DNA of 64,000 nt from Croceibacterium selenioxidans. GTDB lineage: Bacteria; Pseudomonadota; Alphaproteobacteria; Sphingomonadales; Sphingomonadaceae. Position 1 is the stretch's first letter. Each line of letters opens with the position of its first letter. The stretch is from positions 1,116,001-1,180,000 of the forward strand of contig NZ_JAHFVK010000001.1 in the NCBI RefSeq assembly GCF_018599195.1, given 5' to 3'. Positions 1-10,391 of this stretch are shown here, one piece after another. The notes under the pieces are model-generated. The model saw only the letters and a list, made by a program, of their open reading frames with translations. It was not told the DNA's origin and did no database searches. The position numbers were made by a program, and so were the translations under genes.

Positions 1-723
1 GATCAGGACCTGGACCAACGCTCCCTCGTTGGCGAGGACCGGCGGCAGCGAAGGGTCGAATTCTTCGCGGATGCGGATTTCGTCATCGCTTGCGGCGCTG
101 ACGGTGTCGCACGCTCGCCTCACCGCGGCGTGGAGATTGAACGGCGCCACGGGCTCTGGTTGCTCGCGTCCGAGGCGCTGCATCCGGTCGATGAGCTGGG
201 CAATGCGGTCAACCTCGTCGGTGATCAGGTCGGTGAGCTTTCGGTCGCCCTCCTCCAACTTGCGGGCGACGAGTTGGGCAGCACCGCGAATGGCCGAGAG
301 CGGGTTCTTGATCTCATGCGCAAGCACCGCCGGGCCACGCAGGGCCACGGCGCGATCTTCTTCCCCCATGCGCTCTTCCTGCCCGGCATCGGAAAGGGTT
401 ACCACTCGCCAGCCCGGGTGCGCCGGCAAGGCCGATACCGTCAGGTTTATCAACGCGGATCGGCCTTCGACCGTGATCGGCACACCCCGAGCCACCAGCT
501 GGGTCTCCTCGCCGCGAAGCCTCTCCGCGATCTGGCTGTCGGGAAACGAGATCACATCGAGCAACGGCACACCCACAAGCCGACGGGCGCTTCGGCCGAT
601 CAGGTTCTCGCCACCGGGATTTACCTGCGCAATGGTAAGATCGGGCGCCAGCAGAATGAGGCCGAAGGTCAGACCCGCTATCTGTTCTCTGGGATCGGGT
701 GTGCCCGGCTCGACTTGGATCAC
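1..723 (-). CDS. ntrB: Nitrogen regulation sensor histidine kinase NtrB, 3' end outside window
   Basis: NtrB autophosphorylates on histidine and phosphorylates the response regulator NtrC under nitrogen limitation; it is cytoplasmic and PII-controlled. The visible 241 codons contain an N-terminal PAS-like sensor region (about residues 15-110) and the H-box [13 protein letters not shown] with the phospho-acceptor at His136. The reading stops just inside the N-box ([12 protein letters not shown]), so the rest of the ATPase domain lies beyond position 1. I chose the GTG at 723-721 because it overlaps the dusB stop in a GTGA arrangement and no ATG fits. The dusB(nifR3)-ntrB-ntrC order is standard in alphaproteobacteria, so ntrC is expected just outside the window. 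Confidence 0.93.
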   Translation of the reverse strand, partial: MIQVEPGTPDPREQIAGLTFGLILLAPDLTIAQVNPGGENLIGRSARRLVGVPLLDVISFPDSQIAERLRGEETQLVARGVPITVEGRSALINLTVSALPAHPGWRVVTLSDAGQEERMGEEDRAVALRGPAVLAHEIKNPLSAIRGAAQLVARKLEEGDRKLTDLITDEVDRIAQLIDRMQRLGREQPEPVAPFNLHAAVRRACDTVSAASDDEIRIREEFDPSLPPVLANEGALVQVLI

Positions 724-1736
724 GCAGCTTCCCGGCGCAGGAAAGGTTCGTAGAAGCGAGCAATTTCCCCAAGCACTTGCTCGTGATCGTCGATGAAGTT
801 CACGTAGTTTCTGAACTCGGCTGAGCCCGGAAGGCCCTTGGTGTACCAACCCAGGTGTTTGCGGGCGATCTTGACGCCTGTCTCGGCCCCATAATGGTCG
901 AGCACGGACCGGTAGTGTTCGACCAGCAGCGCGTACTGTTCGTCGATGCCGGGCGTCGGCACCGCCTCTCCGGTCCGCCACCAGTGCATGACTTGGCCAA
1001 GCAGCCAGGGCTTACCATAGGCGCCGCGGCCGATCATCACGCCATCGGCACCCGATTGTTCCAGTGCGCGGGCGCTGTCCTCCACCCCGCAGATGTCGCC
1101 GTTGACGATGACCGGCAACGACACAGCGTCCTTCACCTTGCGCACGAAAGCCCAGTCGGCCTCGCCTTTGTACATCTGATTGCGCGTGCGCCCGTGCACC
1201 GTAATCAATTTCGCACCAAGATCCTCGGCGATGTGGGCCAGTTCGGGCGCATTGAGGCTCGTGTGATCCCAGCCCATCCGCATCTTGACCGTGACCGGCA
1301 CCGACACGGCCTTGACGGTCGCCTCGATCAGGCTCGCTGCGAGCGGCAGGTCGCGCATCAGCGCGCTGCCAGCTTCGCCGTTGACCACCTTTTTCACCGG
1401 ACAGCCCATGTTGATGTCGATGATCGCGGCGCCGCGATCTTCATTGAGCTTGGCCGCCTCGGCCATTTCGGTCGGACTGCAGCCAGCGAGCTGGAGCGAG
1501 ACAGGAGTCTCGATGGGATGCCAAGCGGCCTTTTGCAGGCTCTGCCGAGTCTCGCGGATCATCGCCGGGCTGGCAATCATCTCGGTGACGTTGAGGCCCG
1601 AGCCGTAGCGGCGCACGAGCGTGCGGAATGGCATGTCGGTGACGCCCGTCATCGGCGCCAGGATCACCGGACAATCGATCCGCACCGGGCCGATATCGAT
1701 CGGCTTGAGAGCCGGAGGGAGGGGTAAGTTCGTCAT
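720..1736 (-). CDS. dusB: tRNA-dihydrouridine synthase DusB
   Basis: This flavoenzyme reduces specific uridines in the tRNA D-loop to dihydrouridine using FMN and NADPH. The 338-residue protein has the full TIM-barrel length. The signature [19 protein letters not shown] places the catalytic cysteine at residue 112, and the N-terminal [13 protein letters not shown] segment is the usual FMN-site start. It is the alphaproteobacterial nifR3 gene and is translationally coupled to ntrB by a 4-base overlap. The link to nitrogen control is positional and has no known mechanistic basis. It diverges from ispDF across a gap of about 80 bases. Confidence 0.95.
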   Translation of the reverse strand: MTNLPLPPALKPIDIGPVRIDCPVILAPMTGVTDMPFRTLVRRYGSGLNVTEMIASPAMIRETRQSLQKAAWHPIETPVSLQLAGCSPTEMAEAAKLNEDRGAAIIDINMGCPVKKVVNGEAGSALMRDLPLAASLIEATVKAVSVPVTVKMRMGWDHTSLNAPELAHIAEDLGAKLITVHGRTRNQMYKGEADWAFVRKVKDAVSLPVIVNGDICGVEDSARALEQSGADGVMIGRGAYGKPWLLGQVMHWWRTGEAVPTPGIDEQYALLVEHYRSVLDHYGAETGVKIARKHLGWYTKGLPGSAEFRNYVNFIDDHEQVLGEIARFYEPFLRREAA

Positions 1737-1817
1737 TGCGGGAGTGTGTGCCTAAAAATCAGGCAGCGCATAGTGGATTGCGAGGGGTGCCGCAACCCGC
1801 TAGCGGCCCGCCCTACG

Positions 1818-2972
1818 ATGGGCACCCCCACGACAGCACGCTACGCCGCGGTGATAGTCGCCGCTGGTCAGGGCATTCGCGCCGGACAGCCGGTGCCCAA
1901 GCAGTTCGCCTTGTGGCGGGGCAAGCCCCTTGTGCGGCATTCTGCCGAGACCTTGCTGGCGACCGGCGCTGGCCCAATCATCGTGGCAATTGCGGCCGGG
2001 CATGAAGAGATGGCCGCGCAGGCGCTTGCTGGCTTGCCGGACATAGTGTTGGTCGCCGGTGGGATTACGCGGCAAGACTCGGTCAGGGCGGCGCTGGAAG
2101 CGATGGTGTCCAGTCCTCCGGAACTCGTCATGATTCACGACGCTGCTCGTCCGGACTGTCCCCCGGCTGTCATCGATCGCCTTCTCGATGCGCTGGAAGG
2201 TCGGCCTGGGGCGATTCCGGTCCTGCCTGTCGTCGATAGCCTTGCGATGGACGCGAACGGCCTGATGGCCGACAGCGCCCCTCGCGAGCGACTGCGCAGG
2301 GTCCAGACGCCGCAGGCCTTTCGCTACCCCGACATCCTCTCGGCTCACCGCGCGTGGCAGGGCGAAACGACTGCTGGTGACGACGCGCAGGTAGCAAGAG
2401 CGGCGGGGCTTGCCGTTGCCCTTGTCGAGGGTGACGAGCGGCTCAGGAAGCTGACATTTGCCGAGGATTTCATGATCGCCCTAACCTATCCTCGTACCGG
2501 CACGGGATTTGACGTTCATCGCCTGGTGGAGGGCGAAGAACTCTGGCTCTGCGGCGTCCGGATCAAACATTCCCATGGCCTCGCGGGACATAGCGACGCC
2601 GATGTTGCCCTTCATGCAGTGGTGGATGCCGTCCTCGGTGCGGTTGGTGCCGGGGACATCGGCACGCATTTCCCTCCGAACGACCCCCAGTGGCGGGGCG
2701 CTCCGTCGAGCCAATTTGTGGAGCACGCGGTCGAGTTGGCGCTTCGCGCTGGATTCCAGATTGGCAACGTCGACGTCACGCTTATCTGCGAAGCTCCCAA
2801 AGTGGGACCCTACCGTGACGCCATGCGGACGCGGCTTGCCGAGCTGCTCGGGGTCAGGATAGAGGCGGTCAGCGTGAAGGCCACGACGACGGAGCGACTG
2901 GGCTTCACCGGTCGCGGCGAAGGCATTGCTGCCCAGGCGGTGGCCACGTTGGTTCCGCTGGAAAGGACTTAA
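1818..2972 (+). CDS. ispDF: Bifunctional MEP-pathway enzyme IspDF
   Basis: The fusion catalyses two non-consecutive MEP-pathway steps: MEP cytidylyltransferase (IspD) and 2-C-methyl-D-erythritol 2,4-cyclodiphosphate synthase (IspF), supplying isoprenoid precursors. The IspD half (about residues 8-222) opens with the nucleotide-binding AAVIVAAGQGIRAG. The IspF half (about 225-384) has the zinc ligands Asp232 and His234 in GFDVH and the later HSDADVALH segment. Such fusions are common in alphaproteobacteria. I chose the ATG at 1818 over an in-frame ATG 72 bases upstream because family similarity begins here. A downstream gene, ispA, also serves isoprenoid synthesis but is not linked. Confidence 0.94.
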   Translation: MGTPTTARYAAVIVAAGQGIRAGQPVPKQFALWRGKPLVRHSAETLLATGAGPIIVAIAAGHEEMAAQALAGLPDIVLVAGGITRQDSVRAALEAMVSSPPELVMIHDAARPDCPPAVIDRLLDALEGRPGAIPVLPVVDSLAMDANGLMADSAPRERLRRVQTPQAFRYPDILSAHRAWQGETTAGDDAQVARAAGLAVALVEGDERLRKLTFAEDFMIALTYPRTGTGFDVHRLVEGEELWLCGVRIKHSHGLAGHSDADVALHAVVDAVLGAVGAGDIGTHFPPNDPQWRGAPSSQFVEHAVELALRAGFQIGNVDVTLICEAPKVGPYRDAMRTRLAELLGVRIEAVSVKATTTERLGFTGRGEGIAAQAVATLVPLERT

Positions 2973-2977
2973 GACCC

Positions 2978-3520
2978 ATGTTTGGAGGACAAAGGCTGGC
3001 AGCCGTCGCGGTTGCGGCCGCGCTGGCGTTTCAGCCAGTACTCGCCAGCGCGCAGCAGTCCTGCGTCACCCAGGCGGAGATCGGGGCGATCGCGATCTAC
3101 AGCACCCCCGGCGTGCTGCAGGCCGTGCGCCTCAAATGCGGCAGCGAATTGTCGCAGGAGGGCTATCTTGCCCGTAGCGGAGATTCGCTCGGCCGGCGTT
3201 ACTCTGCGTTGCAGACCCGGGTCTGGCCGAAGGCGAAGTCCGGCATCATCAAATGGCTTGGCGGAAGGCAGGGCGCGACCCAAAGCCGCCAGAATCTCGG
3301 TACGCTAGCCGCCCTCCCCGATAGCGCGGTTCGTCCGCTGGTCGATGCCCTGATCGTGCAGGAAGTCGCGGCCAAGATCGAAGCCAGGAACTGTAGCCGT
3401 ATCGAGTGGGTAATAGAGGCGATGGCTCCGATCGATCCCGAAATCGCGGGCAGCGTGCTTGGCGCCGTGGTGGGCCTGGTCGATCCCGATCAGCTGCCGG
3501 TGTGCTCGCGATTGTCATGA
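2978..3520 (+). CDS. Conserved-looking secreted protein of unknown function
   Basis: I do not recognise a family. The 180-residue protein has a clear Sec signal peptide (hydrophobic core from about residue 7, likely cleavage near ASA-QQ at 25-26) and four cysteines in the mature part, compatible with two disulfides in the periplasm. The mature part looks helical and lacks membrane segments. It starts 5 bases after ispDF and its stop overlaps the pncC start (ATGA), so it sits inside an ispDF-pncC transcription unit. The coupling gives no clear hint of function. Confidence 0.8.
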   Translation: MFGGQRLAAVAVAAALAFQPVLASAQQSCVTQAEIGAIAIYSTPGVLQAVRLKCGSELSQEGYLARSGDSLGRRYSALQTRVWPKAKSGIIKWLGGRQGATQSRQNLGTLAALPDSAVRPLVDALIVQEVAAKIEARNCSRIEWVIEAMAPIDPEIAGSVLGAVVGLVDPDQLPVCSRLS

Positions 3521-4014
3521 GCGAGTTTCTTCTTCCCGACGAGATCACCACTCTTGCCCGCAGGGTGGTTGAAGAAAACGCCGCGCTCGGCCGTACCGTC
3601 GCGGTCGCCGAAAGCTGCACGGGTGGCCTGGTTGCCGCAGCGATTACCGAGATTCCGGGGTCATCCAAGGTGCTCGATCGCGGATTTGTAACCTATTCCA
3701 ACGAAGCCAAGCAGCAATCTCTGGGCGTTCCCAGCGACATTATCGACGCGTTCGGCGCCGTTTCGGTGGCTTGCGTCTTCGCGATGGCGCGCGGTGCGCT
3801 CGAGCGGAGCGACGCCGACGTTGCGGTCGCCATCAGCGGTATCGCCGGCCCCGAAGGCGGCACGGCGCAGAAGCCGGTCGGCACGGTCGTTTTTGCTCGC
3901 GCTATCCGAGGCAACGATACGCCCGATGCCGAATCACAGTTTTACGAGGGTCAGGACCGCGGCGGAGTCCGGCTTCAGGCGACGCTTTGCGCGCTCGAAT
4001 TGCTGCTGCCGTAG
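3517..4014 (+). CDS. pncC: Nicotinamide-nucleotide amidohydrolase (CinA C-terminal domain type)
   Basis: PncC deamidates nicotinamide mononucleotide to nicotinic acid mononucleotide in pyridine nucleotide salvage. This is the stand-alone CinA C-terminal form, 165 residues, lacking the N-terminal COG1058 domain. The signature AESCTGGLVAAAIT (Ser33) and the downstream SGIAGPEGGTAQKPVGTV are visible. The start is the ATG at 3517, whose ATGA overlaps the upstream stop; a longer in-frame extension runs through the upstream gene and was discarded. The last 40 bases overlap the 3' end of the convergent ratA gene. Confidence 0.92.
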   Translation: MSEFLLPDEITTLARRVVEENAALGRTVAVAESCTGGLVAAAITEIPGSSKVLDRGFVTYSNEAKQQSLGVPSDIIDAFGAVSVACVFAMARGALERSDADVAVAISGIAGPEGGTAQKPVGTVVFARAIRGNDTPDAESQFYEGQDRGGVRLQATLCALELLLP

Positions 4015-4436
4015 AGTTCGGCCGCGCGCGTTTCGAACGCGGCCACCATCTTGCGGAAGGCGCGGTCGAAGTACTGCCCGGCCAGCATCTCGAACATCTT
4101 GTTCTTGAAGCTGAACTCCACGCAGAAATCGAGCTCGCACCCGCCGTCCGGGGTTGAGCGGAAGTGCCAGACATTGTCGAGGTCGCGCATCGGCCCGTCG
4201 ACGTAGAATACTTCCAGGCGGCCGGGGCGGTCCTTGATCACGCGAGACGTGAACTTCTCCCGCAAGGCCTTGAAGCCTACCAGCATGTCGGCAACCATCT
4301 CCTTGCCGTCGTCCGAACGAACGCGGGTGGCGACTACCCAGGGCAGAAAATCTGGATAGTGGGCAACGTCGGCCACGAGGTCGAACATCTGCTCCGCGCT
4401 GTAGGGCAGCGTGCGTGTTTCACGGATACCGGGCAT
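3975..4436 (-). CDS. RatA/Coq10-family START-domain protein
   Basis: A 153-residue single START/SRPBCC domain of the COQ10/RatA family. Members bind ubiquinone and support its function in respiration; the E. coli homologue was also described as inhibiting 70S ribosome assembly. The family opening is clear: PGIRETRTLPYSAEQMFDLVADVAHYPDFLPW is represented here by segments such as YSAEQMFDLVADVAHYPDF. Start and lipA stop share one base (TGATG), so the two genes are translationally coupled; a lipA-ratA pair is common in alphaproteobacteria. The 3' end runs 40 bases antisense into pncC. A quinone-binding role is more likely than a toxin role here. Confidence 0.88.
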   Translation of the reverse strand: MPGIRETRTLPYSAEQMFDLVADVAHYPDFLPWVVATRVRSDDGKEMVADMLVGFKALREKFTSRVIKDRPGRLEVFYVDGPMRDLDNVWHFRSTPDGGCELDFCVEFSFKNKMFEMLAGQYFDRAFRKMVAAFETRAAELYGSSNSSAQSVA

Positions 4437-5362
4437 CAGGCTTTTCGAGCGGCCAGCTTGGCCTCGCGGGCCGCCTTCATCTGAGCGAAATCGTCGCCCG
4501 CATGGTAGCTCGATCGGGTTAGCGGGCTGGAGGCAACCTGGAGAAAACCCTTGGCGCGCGCGATCGCACCATAGGCTCCGAACACCTGAGGGGTGACGAA
4601 GTCCGCCACCTTGGCGTGCTTCGGTGTCGGTTGGAGGTATTGCCCCATGGTCAGGAAATCGACCTCGGCGCTGCGCATGTCATCCATCACCTGGTGCACT
4701 TCAAGCCGTTCTTCACCCAGGCCCAGCATGATGCCCGACTTGGTGAAGATCATCGGATCGTGACGTTTCACTTCTTCGAGCAGCCTCAACGAAGCGTAAT
4801 AGCGCGCGCCAGGCCGAATAGTCGGGTAGAGGCGTGGCACAGTTTCGAGGTTGTGGTTGTAAACATCTGGTCCGGCGGCACAAATCGCTTCGACGGCAGG
4901 GCGCATCTTGCCGCGGAAGTCAGGTGTCAGAATCTCGATCGTTGTCGAGGGTGTATTCCGCCGCAGCGCCTCGATCACTTTGACGAATTGCCCCGCCCCG
5001 CCGTCCGGCAGGTCGTCGCGATCGACGGACGTGACAACAATATGCTCGAGCCCCAGTCTTGCCGCCGCTGCTGCGACATGCTCCGGCTCCAGCGGATCCA
5101 CCTTGCGCGGCATACCGGTCTTGACGTTGCAGAAGGCGCAGGCCCGCGTGCAGACGTCGCCCAGGATCATCACCGTCGCGTGCTTCTTGGTCCAGCACTC
5201 ACCGATATTCGGGCAGGCTGCTTCTTCGCATACCGTGTTGAGGTTGAGTTCCCGCATGAGGGTGCGCGTCTCATGGTAGCCCTTGCTGACTGGGGCCTTG
5301 ACCCGGATCCAGTCGGGCTTGCGCTGACGTTCCGGGCGGGGAGCGGCGGAAAGGTCGTTCAT
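4436..5362 (-). CDS. lipA: Lipoyl synthase
   Basis: LipA is a radical-SAM enzyme that inserts two sulfurs into the octanoyl group on E2 and H proteins. Both iron-sulfur clusters are accounted for: the auxiliary cluster cysteines in [12 protein letters not shown] (Cys45, 50, 56) and the radical-SAM cluster in CTRACAFC (Cys71, 75, 78). The C-terminal RSSYHAGD, which supplies the serine ligand to the auxiliary cluster, is intact. Length is 308 residues from the ATG at 5362; a 25-residue upstream in-frame extension is not family-like. It is coupled to the downstream START-domain gene. Confidence 0.96.
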   Translation of the reverse strand: MNDLSAAPRPERQRKPDWIRVKAPVSKGYHETRTLMRELNLNTVCEEAACPNIGECWTKKHATVMILGDVCTRACAFCNVKTGMPRKVDPLEPEHVAAAAARLGLEHIVVTSVDRDDLPDGGAGQFVKVIEALRRNTPSTTIEILTPDFRGKMRPAVEAICAAGPDVYNHNLETVPRLYPTIRPGARYYASLRLLEEVKRHDPMIFTKSGIMLGLGEERLEVHQVMDDMRSAEVDFLTMGQYLQPTPKHAKVADFVTPQVFGAYGAIARAKGFLQVASSPLTRSSYHAGDDFAQMKAAREAKLAARKA

Positions 5363-5421
5363 AGAGTGCGCACTTAGGCATGTGCCTTGCCACTGGCAAT
5401 GGCGCGCGGCATGGGGCGAGC

Positions 5422-6069
5422 ATGATCGTGCCAACAACCGAACTCGCCGAGCTGCTCCAAGGCTACCGCCGCTTCCGGGAACATGGCTGGAAGCCGGAGC
5501 GGGAACGATGGGCGACGCTGCGTGAAAGTCAGTCCCCTCGGGTCATGGTGATCGCCTGCTCAGACAGCCGGGTGGATCCGTCGCAGATATTCGACGTGCG
5601 GCCGGGAGAAATCTTCGTCGTTCGCAATGTCGCCGCGCTGGTCCCTCCGTTCGAGACCGCCTCGGGTCACCACGGCGTCTCGGCCGCGCTCGAGTTTGCC
5701 GTCCAGGTGCTCAAGGTGCGCGAGATCGTCGTCATGGGTCATGGCATGTGCGGAGGCTGCAAGGTAGCGCTGACGCAGGAATTGCGCGGCACCGAGCCCG
5801 GCAAGGGCGGCTTCATCGCCGACTGGATCGAGCTGCTTGACGAGGCGCGCGACCCGATCGCTCGGGAATTTGGCACCACAGGCCGTGAGGCCGAACGCGC
5901 CATGGAACAGGCCGCGGTGAAGGTCAGCCTGGAAAATCTACGCACCTTCGCCTGTGTGCGCGAGAAGGAGAAGCGCCACGACCTGACGCTACGCGGCGCC
6001 TTCTTCGCCATTTCGGACGGCGTGTTGCACTTGCTCGACGAACGTACCGGCAAGTTCTCGCCAGCCTGA
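5422..6069 (+). CDS. Beta-class carbonic anhydrase
   Basis: The enzyme interconverts CO2 and bicarbonate with a zinc ion, supplying bicarbonate for carboxylases and for carbamoyl phosphate synthesis (carAB is elsewhere in this window). The beta-class zinc ligands are visible as Cys46 in ACSDSR, His107 and Cys110 in GHGMCGGC, with the Asp48-Arg50 dyad. Length 215 residues is normal. I chose the ATG at 5422 because a 14-residue upstream extension lacks family character. It diverges from lipA across about 60 bases. No signal peptide, so it is cytoplasmic. Confidence 0.94.
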   Translation: MIVPTTELAELLQGYRRFREHGWKPERERWATLRESQSPRVMVIACSDSRVDPSQIFDVRPGEIFVVRNVAALVPPFETASGHHGVSAALEFAVQVLKVREIVVMGHGMCGGCKVALTQELRGTEPGKGGFIADWIELLDEARDPIAREFGTTGREAERAMEQAAVKVSLENLRTFACVREKEKRHDLTLRGAFFAISDGVLHLLDERTGKFSPA

Positions 6070-6106
6070 CTTGCACGCCGCGCCACGGCGGCTCATTAGA
6101 CGCGCC

Positions 6107-6823
6107 ATGCTGGACACCCCGCTCAAGAATATCGCCCTACTGATCGACGCCGACAACGCGAGCCACGCGGGAATCGACCCGGTGCTCACTGTCCTCGCGG
6201 AACTGGGGCAAGTGAACATCCGCCGCGCTTACGGCAACTGGGCCAAGCCGGCCCTGGCGAAGTGGAACCAGATCACCCATCGCTATGGCCTGCAACCAAT
6301 GCAGCAGTTCGACCTCACCAAGGGCAAGAACGCGACCGACATGGCGATGACCATCGACGCCATCGACCTTCTCTATCGTGGAAAAGTCGACGGATTCGGC
6401 ATCATGAGTTCCGACAGCGACTTCACGCCTCTGGTCACGCGGCTGCGGCAGGACGGCTTGCTGGTTTATGGCTTCGGCAGCGACAAGGCGCCCGAAGCGT
6501 TCAAGACCGCCTGCACCCGCTACATCGACGTCGACCAGCTGATACGCACTCAAGAGCACGAAGACGACATTCCTCCCGTGGAGAGCCGGCAGATCGATCA
6601 GGACCTGATCGAATTGCTCGGCGATGCGTGGAAGGCCGCGAGCAGGGACGAGAACGGCTTTGCCCGCTTGCAGGAAGTCGGGCAGATCGCCGGTAACCGT
6701 TCAAGCTTCGACGTGCGAAACCATGGGTTCAAGCGGCTGTCGGACCTGATGAAGGCGGCCAGCGACAACTTCAAGCTTGAGCGGCGGAGCGACAATCACG
6801 TCTACGTCAAACGCGTGCGCTAG
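6107..6823 (+). CDS. NYN-domain (PIN-like nuclease) protein with C-terminal OST-HTH/LOTUS domain
   Basis: The N-terminal two thirds of this 238-residue protein form a NYN/LabA-type PIN-like domain with the acidic metal-site residues in ALLIDADNASH (Asp14, Asp16), in KNATDMAMTIDAID and in IMSSDSDFTPLV. From about residue 165 to the end there is a small OST-HTH/LOTUS-like domain (DLIELLGDAWKAA followed by GFKRLSDLMKAAS). The family is predicted to cut or bind RNA; the precise substrate is unknown. Start is the ATG at 6107. Its 3' end overlaps the convergent lipoprotein gene by a few bases. Confidence 0.86.
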   Translation: MLDTPLKNIALLIDADNASHAGIDPVLTVLAELGQVNIRRAYGNWAKPALAKWNQITHRYGLQPMQQFDLTKGKNATDMAMTIDAIDLLYRGKVDGFGIMSSDSDFTPLVTRLRQDGLLVYGFGSDKAPEAFKTACTRYIDVDQLIRTQEHEDDIPPVESRQIDQDLIELLGDAWKAASRDENGFARLQEVGQIAGNRSSFDVRNHGFKRLSDLMKAASDNFKLERRSDNHVYVKRVR

Positions 6824-7323
6824 CCGCCACACTGGGCGAGGCCGGTTCCTTCATAAACGGGCCGGCCGTGCGGGTCGCGCAAGGTCACTGTGCCTTCGTA
6901 GTTCGTCTTACCGTCCGGGGTGGCTTCTCCCTCGCCTCTGATCTCCAGCTGCAGCGAAAATTCCTTGCCGTTGTAGAGGGTTCGGGTGCCCAGAGGCAGC
7001 TCGCGCGAGCCCGGGTCGGCAGCGAACCGCTGAACCTCGCCGTCGATCTTGACGAAGGCGTCGGCCTCCCGAGCGACCACTCGCGTCCCTAGGCTTGTGC
7101 CAGGAGCGTAATTGCACGCATCGCCGTAGAGGTCATAGCGTTCCAGGTCGGGAAGCAGAATCGGCTCAGGCGTCACGAGTTCGAGCGGTGGTTCGGCTTT
7201 GTTCGCGGCTTCGACCATCGCGACATCGCGAGCATCTTTCAGCGCCTGTTCTTCAGGCGTGGAGCTGTTTCCACACCCCGCAAGCAGCATTGCTGCCGTT
7301 CCAATTGCCAATCCGCCCCGCAT
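6820..7323 (-). CDS. Predicted outer-membrane or periplasmic lipoprotein
   Basis: A 167-residue lipoprotein: a short signal peptide ends in the lipobox LLAGC with the lipidated cysteine at residue 17, followed by a Gly/Asn/Ser-rich linker and a helical stretch. The mature domain is a compact beta-rich region with a few cysteines. I do not recognise a named family. It is coupled to mutL (the mutL stop and this ATG share one base in TGATG), but a mismatch-repair role is not implied. The in-frame open stretch upstream of 7323 lies inside mutL and was excluded. Confidence 0.85.
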   Translation of the reverse strand: MRGGLAIGTAAMLLAGCGNSSTPEEQALKDARDVAMVEAANKAEPPLELVTPEPILLPDLERYDLYGDACNYAPGTSLGTRVVAREADAFVKIDGEVQRFAADPGSRELPLGTRTLYNGKEFSLQLEIRGEGEATPDGKTNYEGTVTLRDPHGRPVYEGTGLAQCGG

Positions 7324-9122
7324 CAATGTCTCCCGAACAGCTTTTCGACGTCCCCCATCGACAGCTTGACCCAAGTCGGGCGGCCATGATTGCACTGCCC
7401 GGACCGCGGCGTCCGCTCCATTTCGCGGAGCAGTGCGTTCATTTCCGGCACCGACAGCGTACGGCCTGCCCGAACCGAACCATGACAGGCCATGGTGGCC
7501 AACACATGTTCGATCCGCTCCCCTAATAGCAAACTTTCGCCATGCTGGGCCAGATCGTCGGCGAGATCCTGCAGCAACGCGGCGGGGTCGGCCTTGGCCA
7601 GGATCGCGGGGACGGCTCGTACGAGCATGGCTCCGGGGCCGAACCTCTCGATGGACAGGCCAAGCTCGGCAAAGTCGCCAGCCTTGTCTTCGAGCCGGTC
7701 GCACGCGGGTTCGTCCAGCTCGACGACCTCGGGCATCAGCAGCGCCTGGCTTGCCCCCTCGCCCGTGCCACGAGCCGCGCGGAGCCGTTCGAGAACCAGA
7801 CGTTCGTGCGCCGCATGCTGATCGACAATCACCAGGCCGTCGGTCGCCTCGGCAACGATATAAGTTTGCGCAACCTGGCCGCGGGCGATTCCGAGAGGGA
7901 AATTCTCGGTTTCCTCAGGCAGGGGCTCGGCGACTTCCGCTCTTCCTTGTGGCGCGTCGAATATCTCGGCGACGTGCGTGTTCCACGGGCTCGAGGGCTG
8001 CCGGACCGACGAGCCGGGCGAGGACCAGTCACGGCCAGTGAAGATCGAACTCAGGCGCGGCTCCGGCTCAGGCGCGGACGGCTCTACCTGCCAACGCGCC
8101 ATCGCAGAAGCGTCGGGCGCTTGCGCGCTGCGCTTGTCGCCGGTCGACAGAGCGTCTCGCAAACCCGAAACGATGAACCCGCGAACGGAAGGTGCGTCAC
8201 GAAAGCGAACTTCGGTCTTCGCCGGGTGCACGTTGACGTCGAGATCTTCAGGATCGAGTTCGAGGAACAGGGCCAGCACCGCGTGTCTGTCGTGAGCCAG
8301 CATGCCCGAGTAGGCACCTCGAACCGCTCCGATCAGCAGCCGGTCCTTCACAGGACGTCCGTTGACGAACAGATACTGATGGTCGGCCACGCCGCGATTG
8401 AAGGTAGGCAACCCCGCCAGGCCACTCAGCCGCATGGTTCCGCGTTCGAGCCCAATCGTCACGCCATTGTCGGCGAGCGCGCGGTCGACGATCTGGGCGA
8501 CGCGGGCTTCGAGCCCTTCACCGCCTTGCAGGCCGAGGATACGTCGCCCACCATGTTCGAGCGTGAAGCCCACGTCGGGCCGCGCCATCGCCAGCCGCCT
8601 GACGATATCGAGGCAAGCGGCGTATTCGCTCCGGGCCGAACGCAGGAACTTGCGGCGAGCCGGTACCTTGCCGAACAGTTGCTCAACACGAACGCGAGTG
8701 CCCGGAGGCAGCGCGGCGGGGCCTTCCTCAACCAGCGCGCCGTGATCGACCACGCGCTTCCAGCCCTGCTCGACTCCCCTGACCCGGCTCTCGAGCGTCA
8801 GGCGGGCGACGCTGGCGATAGAGGGCAGCGCCTCCCCCCGGAACCCAAGGGTTGCGACTTGTTCGATGGCTTCGTCGGGAAGCTTGGATGTCGCATGACG
8901 TTCGAGCGCGAGGGCCATTTCCTCCGGCCCCATGCCGCAGCCATCGTCCGTCACTTCCAGCAGCGCGAGCCCGCCTTCTTCGATCCTGATGGATATGCGG
9001 GTAGCTCCCGCATCGATGGCGTTTTCGATCAGCTCTTTCAGCGCGGAGGCCGGCCGCTCGACCACCTCGCCGGCGGCGATACGGTTGATCAGCGCTTCAG
9101 GCAGGCGGCGAATGATTGGCAT
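7323..9122 (-). CDS. mutL: DNA mismatch repair protein MutL
   Basis: MutL couples MutS mismatch recognition to strand incision. The 599-residue protein has the N-terminal GHKL ATPase (ELIENAIDAGATRI near residue 30, DDGCGM, GFRGEALPSI) and a C-terminal dimerisation domain. The C-terminal part carries DQHAAHERLVLE, an exact fit to the DQHA-x2-E-x4-E endonuclease motif, and CNHGRPTWV near the end. It is therefore the nicking type of MutL found in bacteria without MutH and Dam-directed repair. It diverges from mreB across 187 bases. Confidence 0.96.
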   Translation of the reverse strand: MPIIRRLPEALINRIAAGEVVERPASALKELIENAIDAGATRISIRIEEGGLALLEVTDDGCGMGPEEMALALERHATSKLPDEAIEQVATLGFRGEALPSIASVARLTLESRVRGVEQGWKRVVDHGALVEEGPAALPPGTRVRVEQLFGKVPARRKFLRSARSEYAACLDIVRRLAMARPDVGFTLEHGGRRILGLQGGEGLEARVAQIVDRALADNGVTIGLERGTMRLSGLAGLPTFNRGVADHQYLFVNGRPVKDRLLIGAVRGAYSGMLAHDRHAVLALFLELDPEDLDVNVHPAKTEVRFRDAPSVRGFIVSGLRDALSTGDKRSAQAPDASAMARWQVEPSAPEPEPRLSSIFTGRDWSSPGSSVRQPSSPWNTHVAEIFDAPQGRAEVAEPLPEETENFPLGIARGQVAQTYIVAEATDGLVIVDQHAAHERLVLERLRAARGTGEGASQALLMPEVVELDEPACDRLEDKAGDFAELGLSIERFGPGAMLVRAVPAILAKADPAALLQDLADDLAQHGESLLLGERIEHVLATMACHGSVRAGRTLSVPEMNALLREMERTPRSGQCNHGRPTWVKLSMGDVEKLFGRH

Positions 9123-10359
<1,237 letters not shown>

Positions 10360-10391
10360 TCGTTACTGCGAACTAGAGGGGGATGGCGGCA

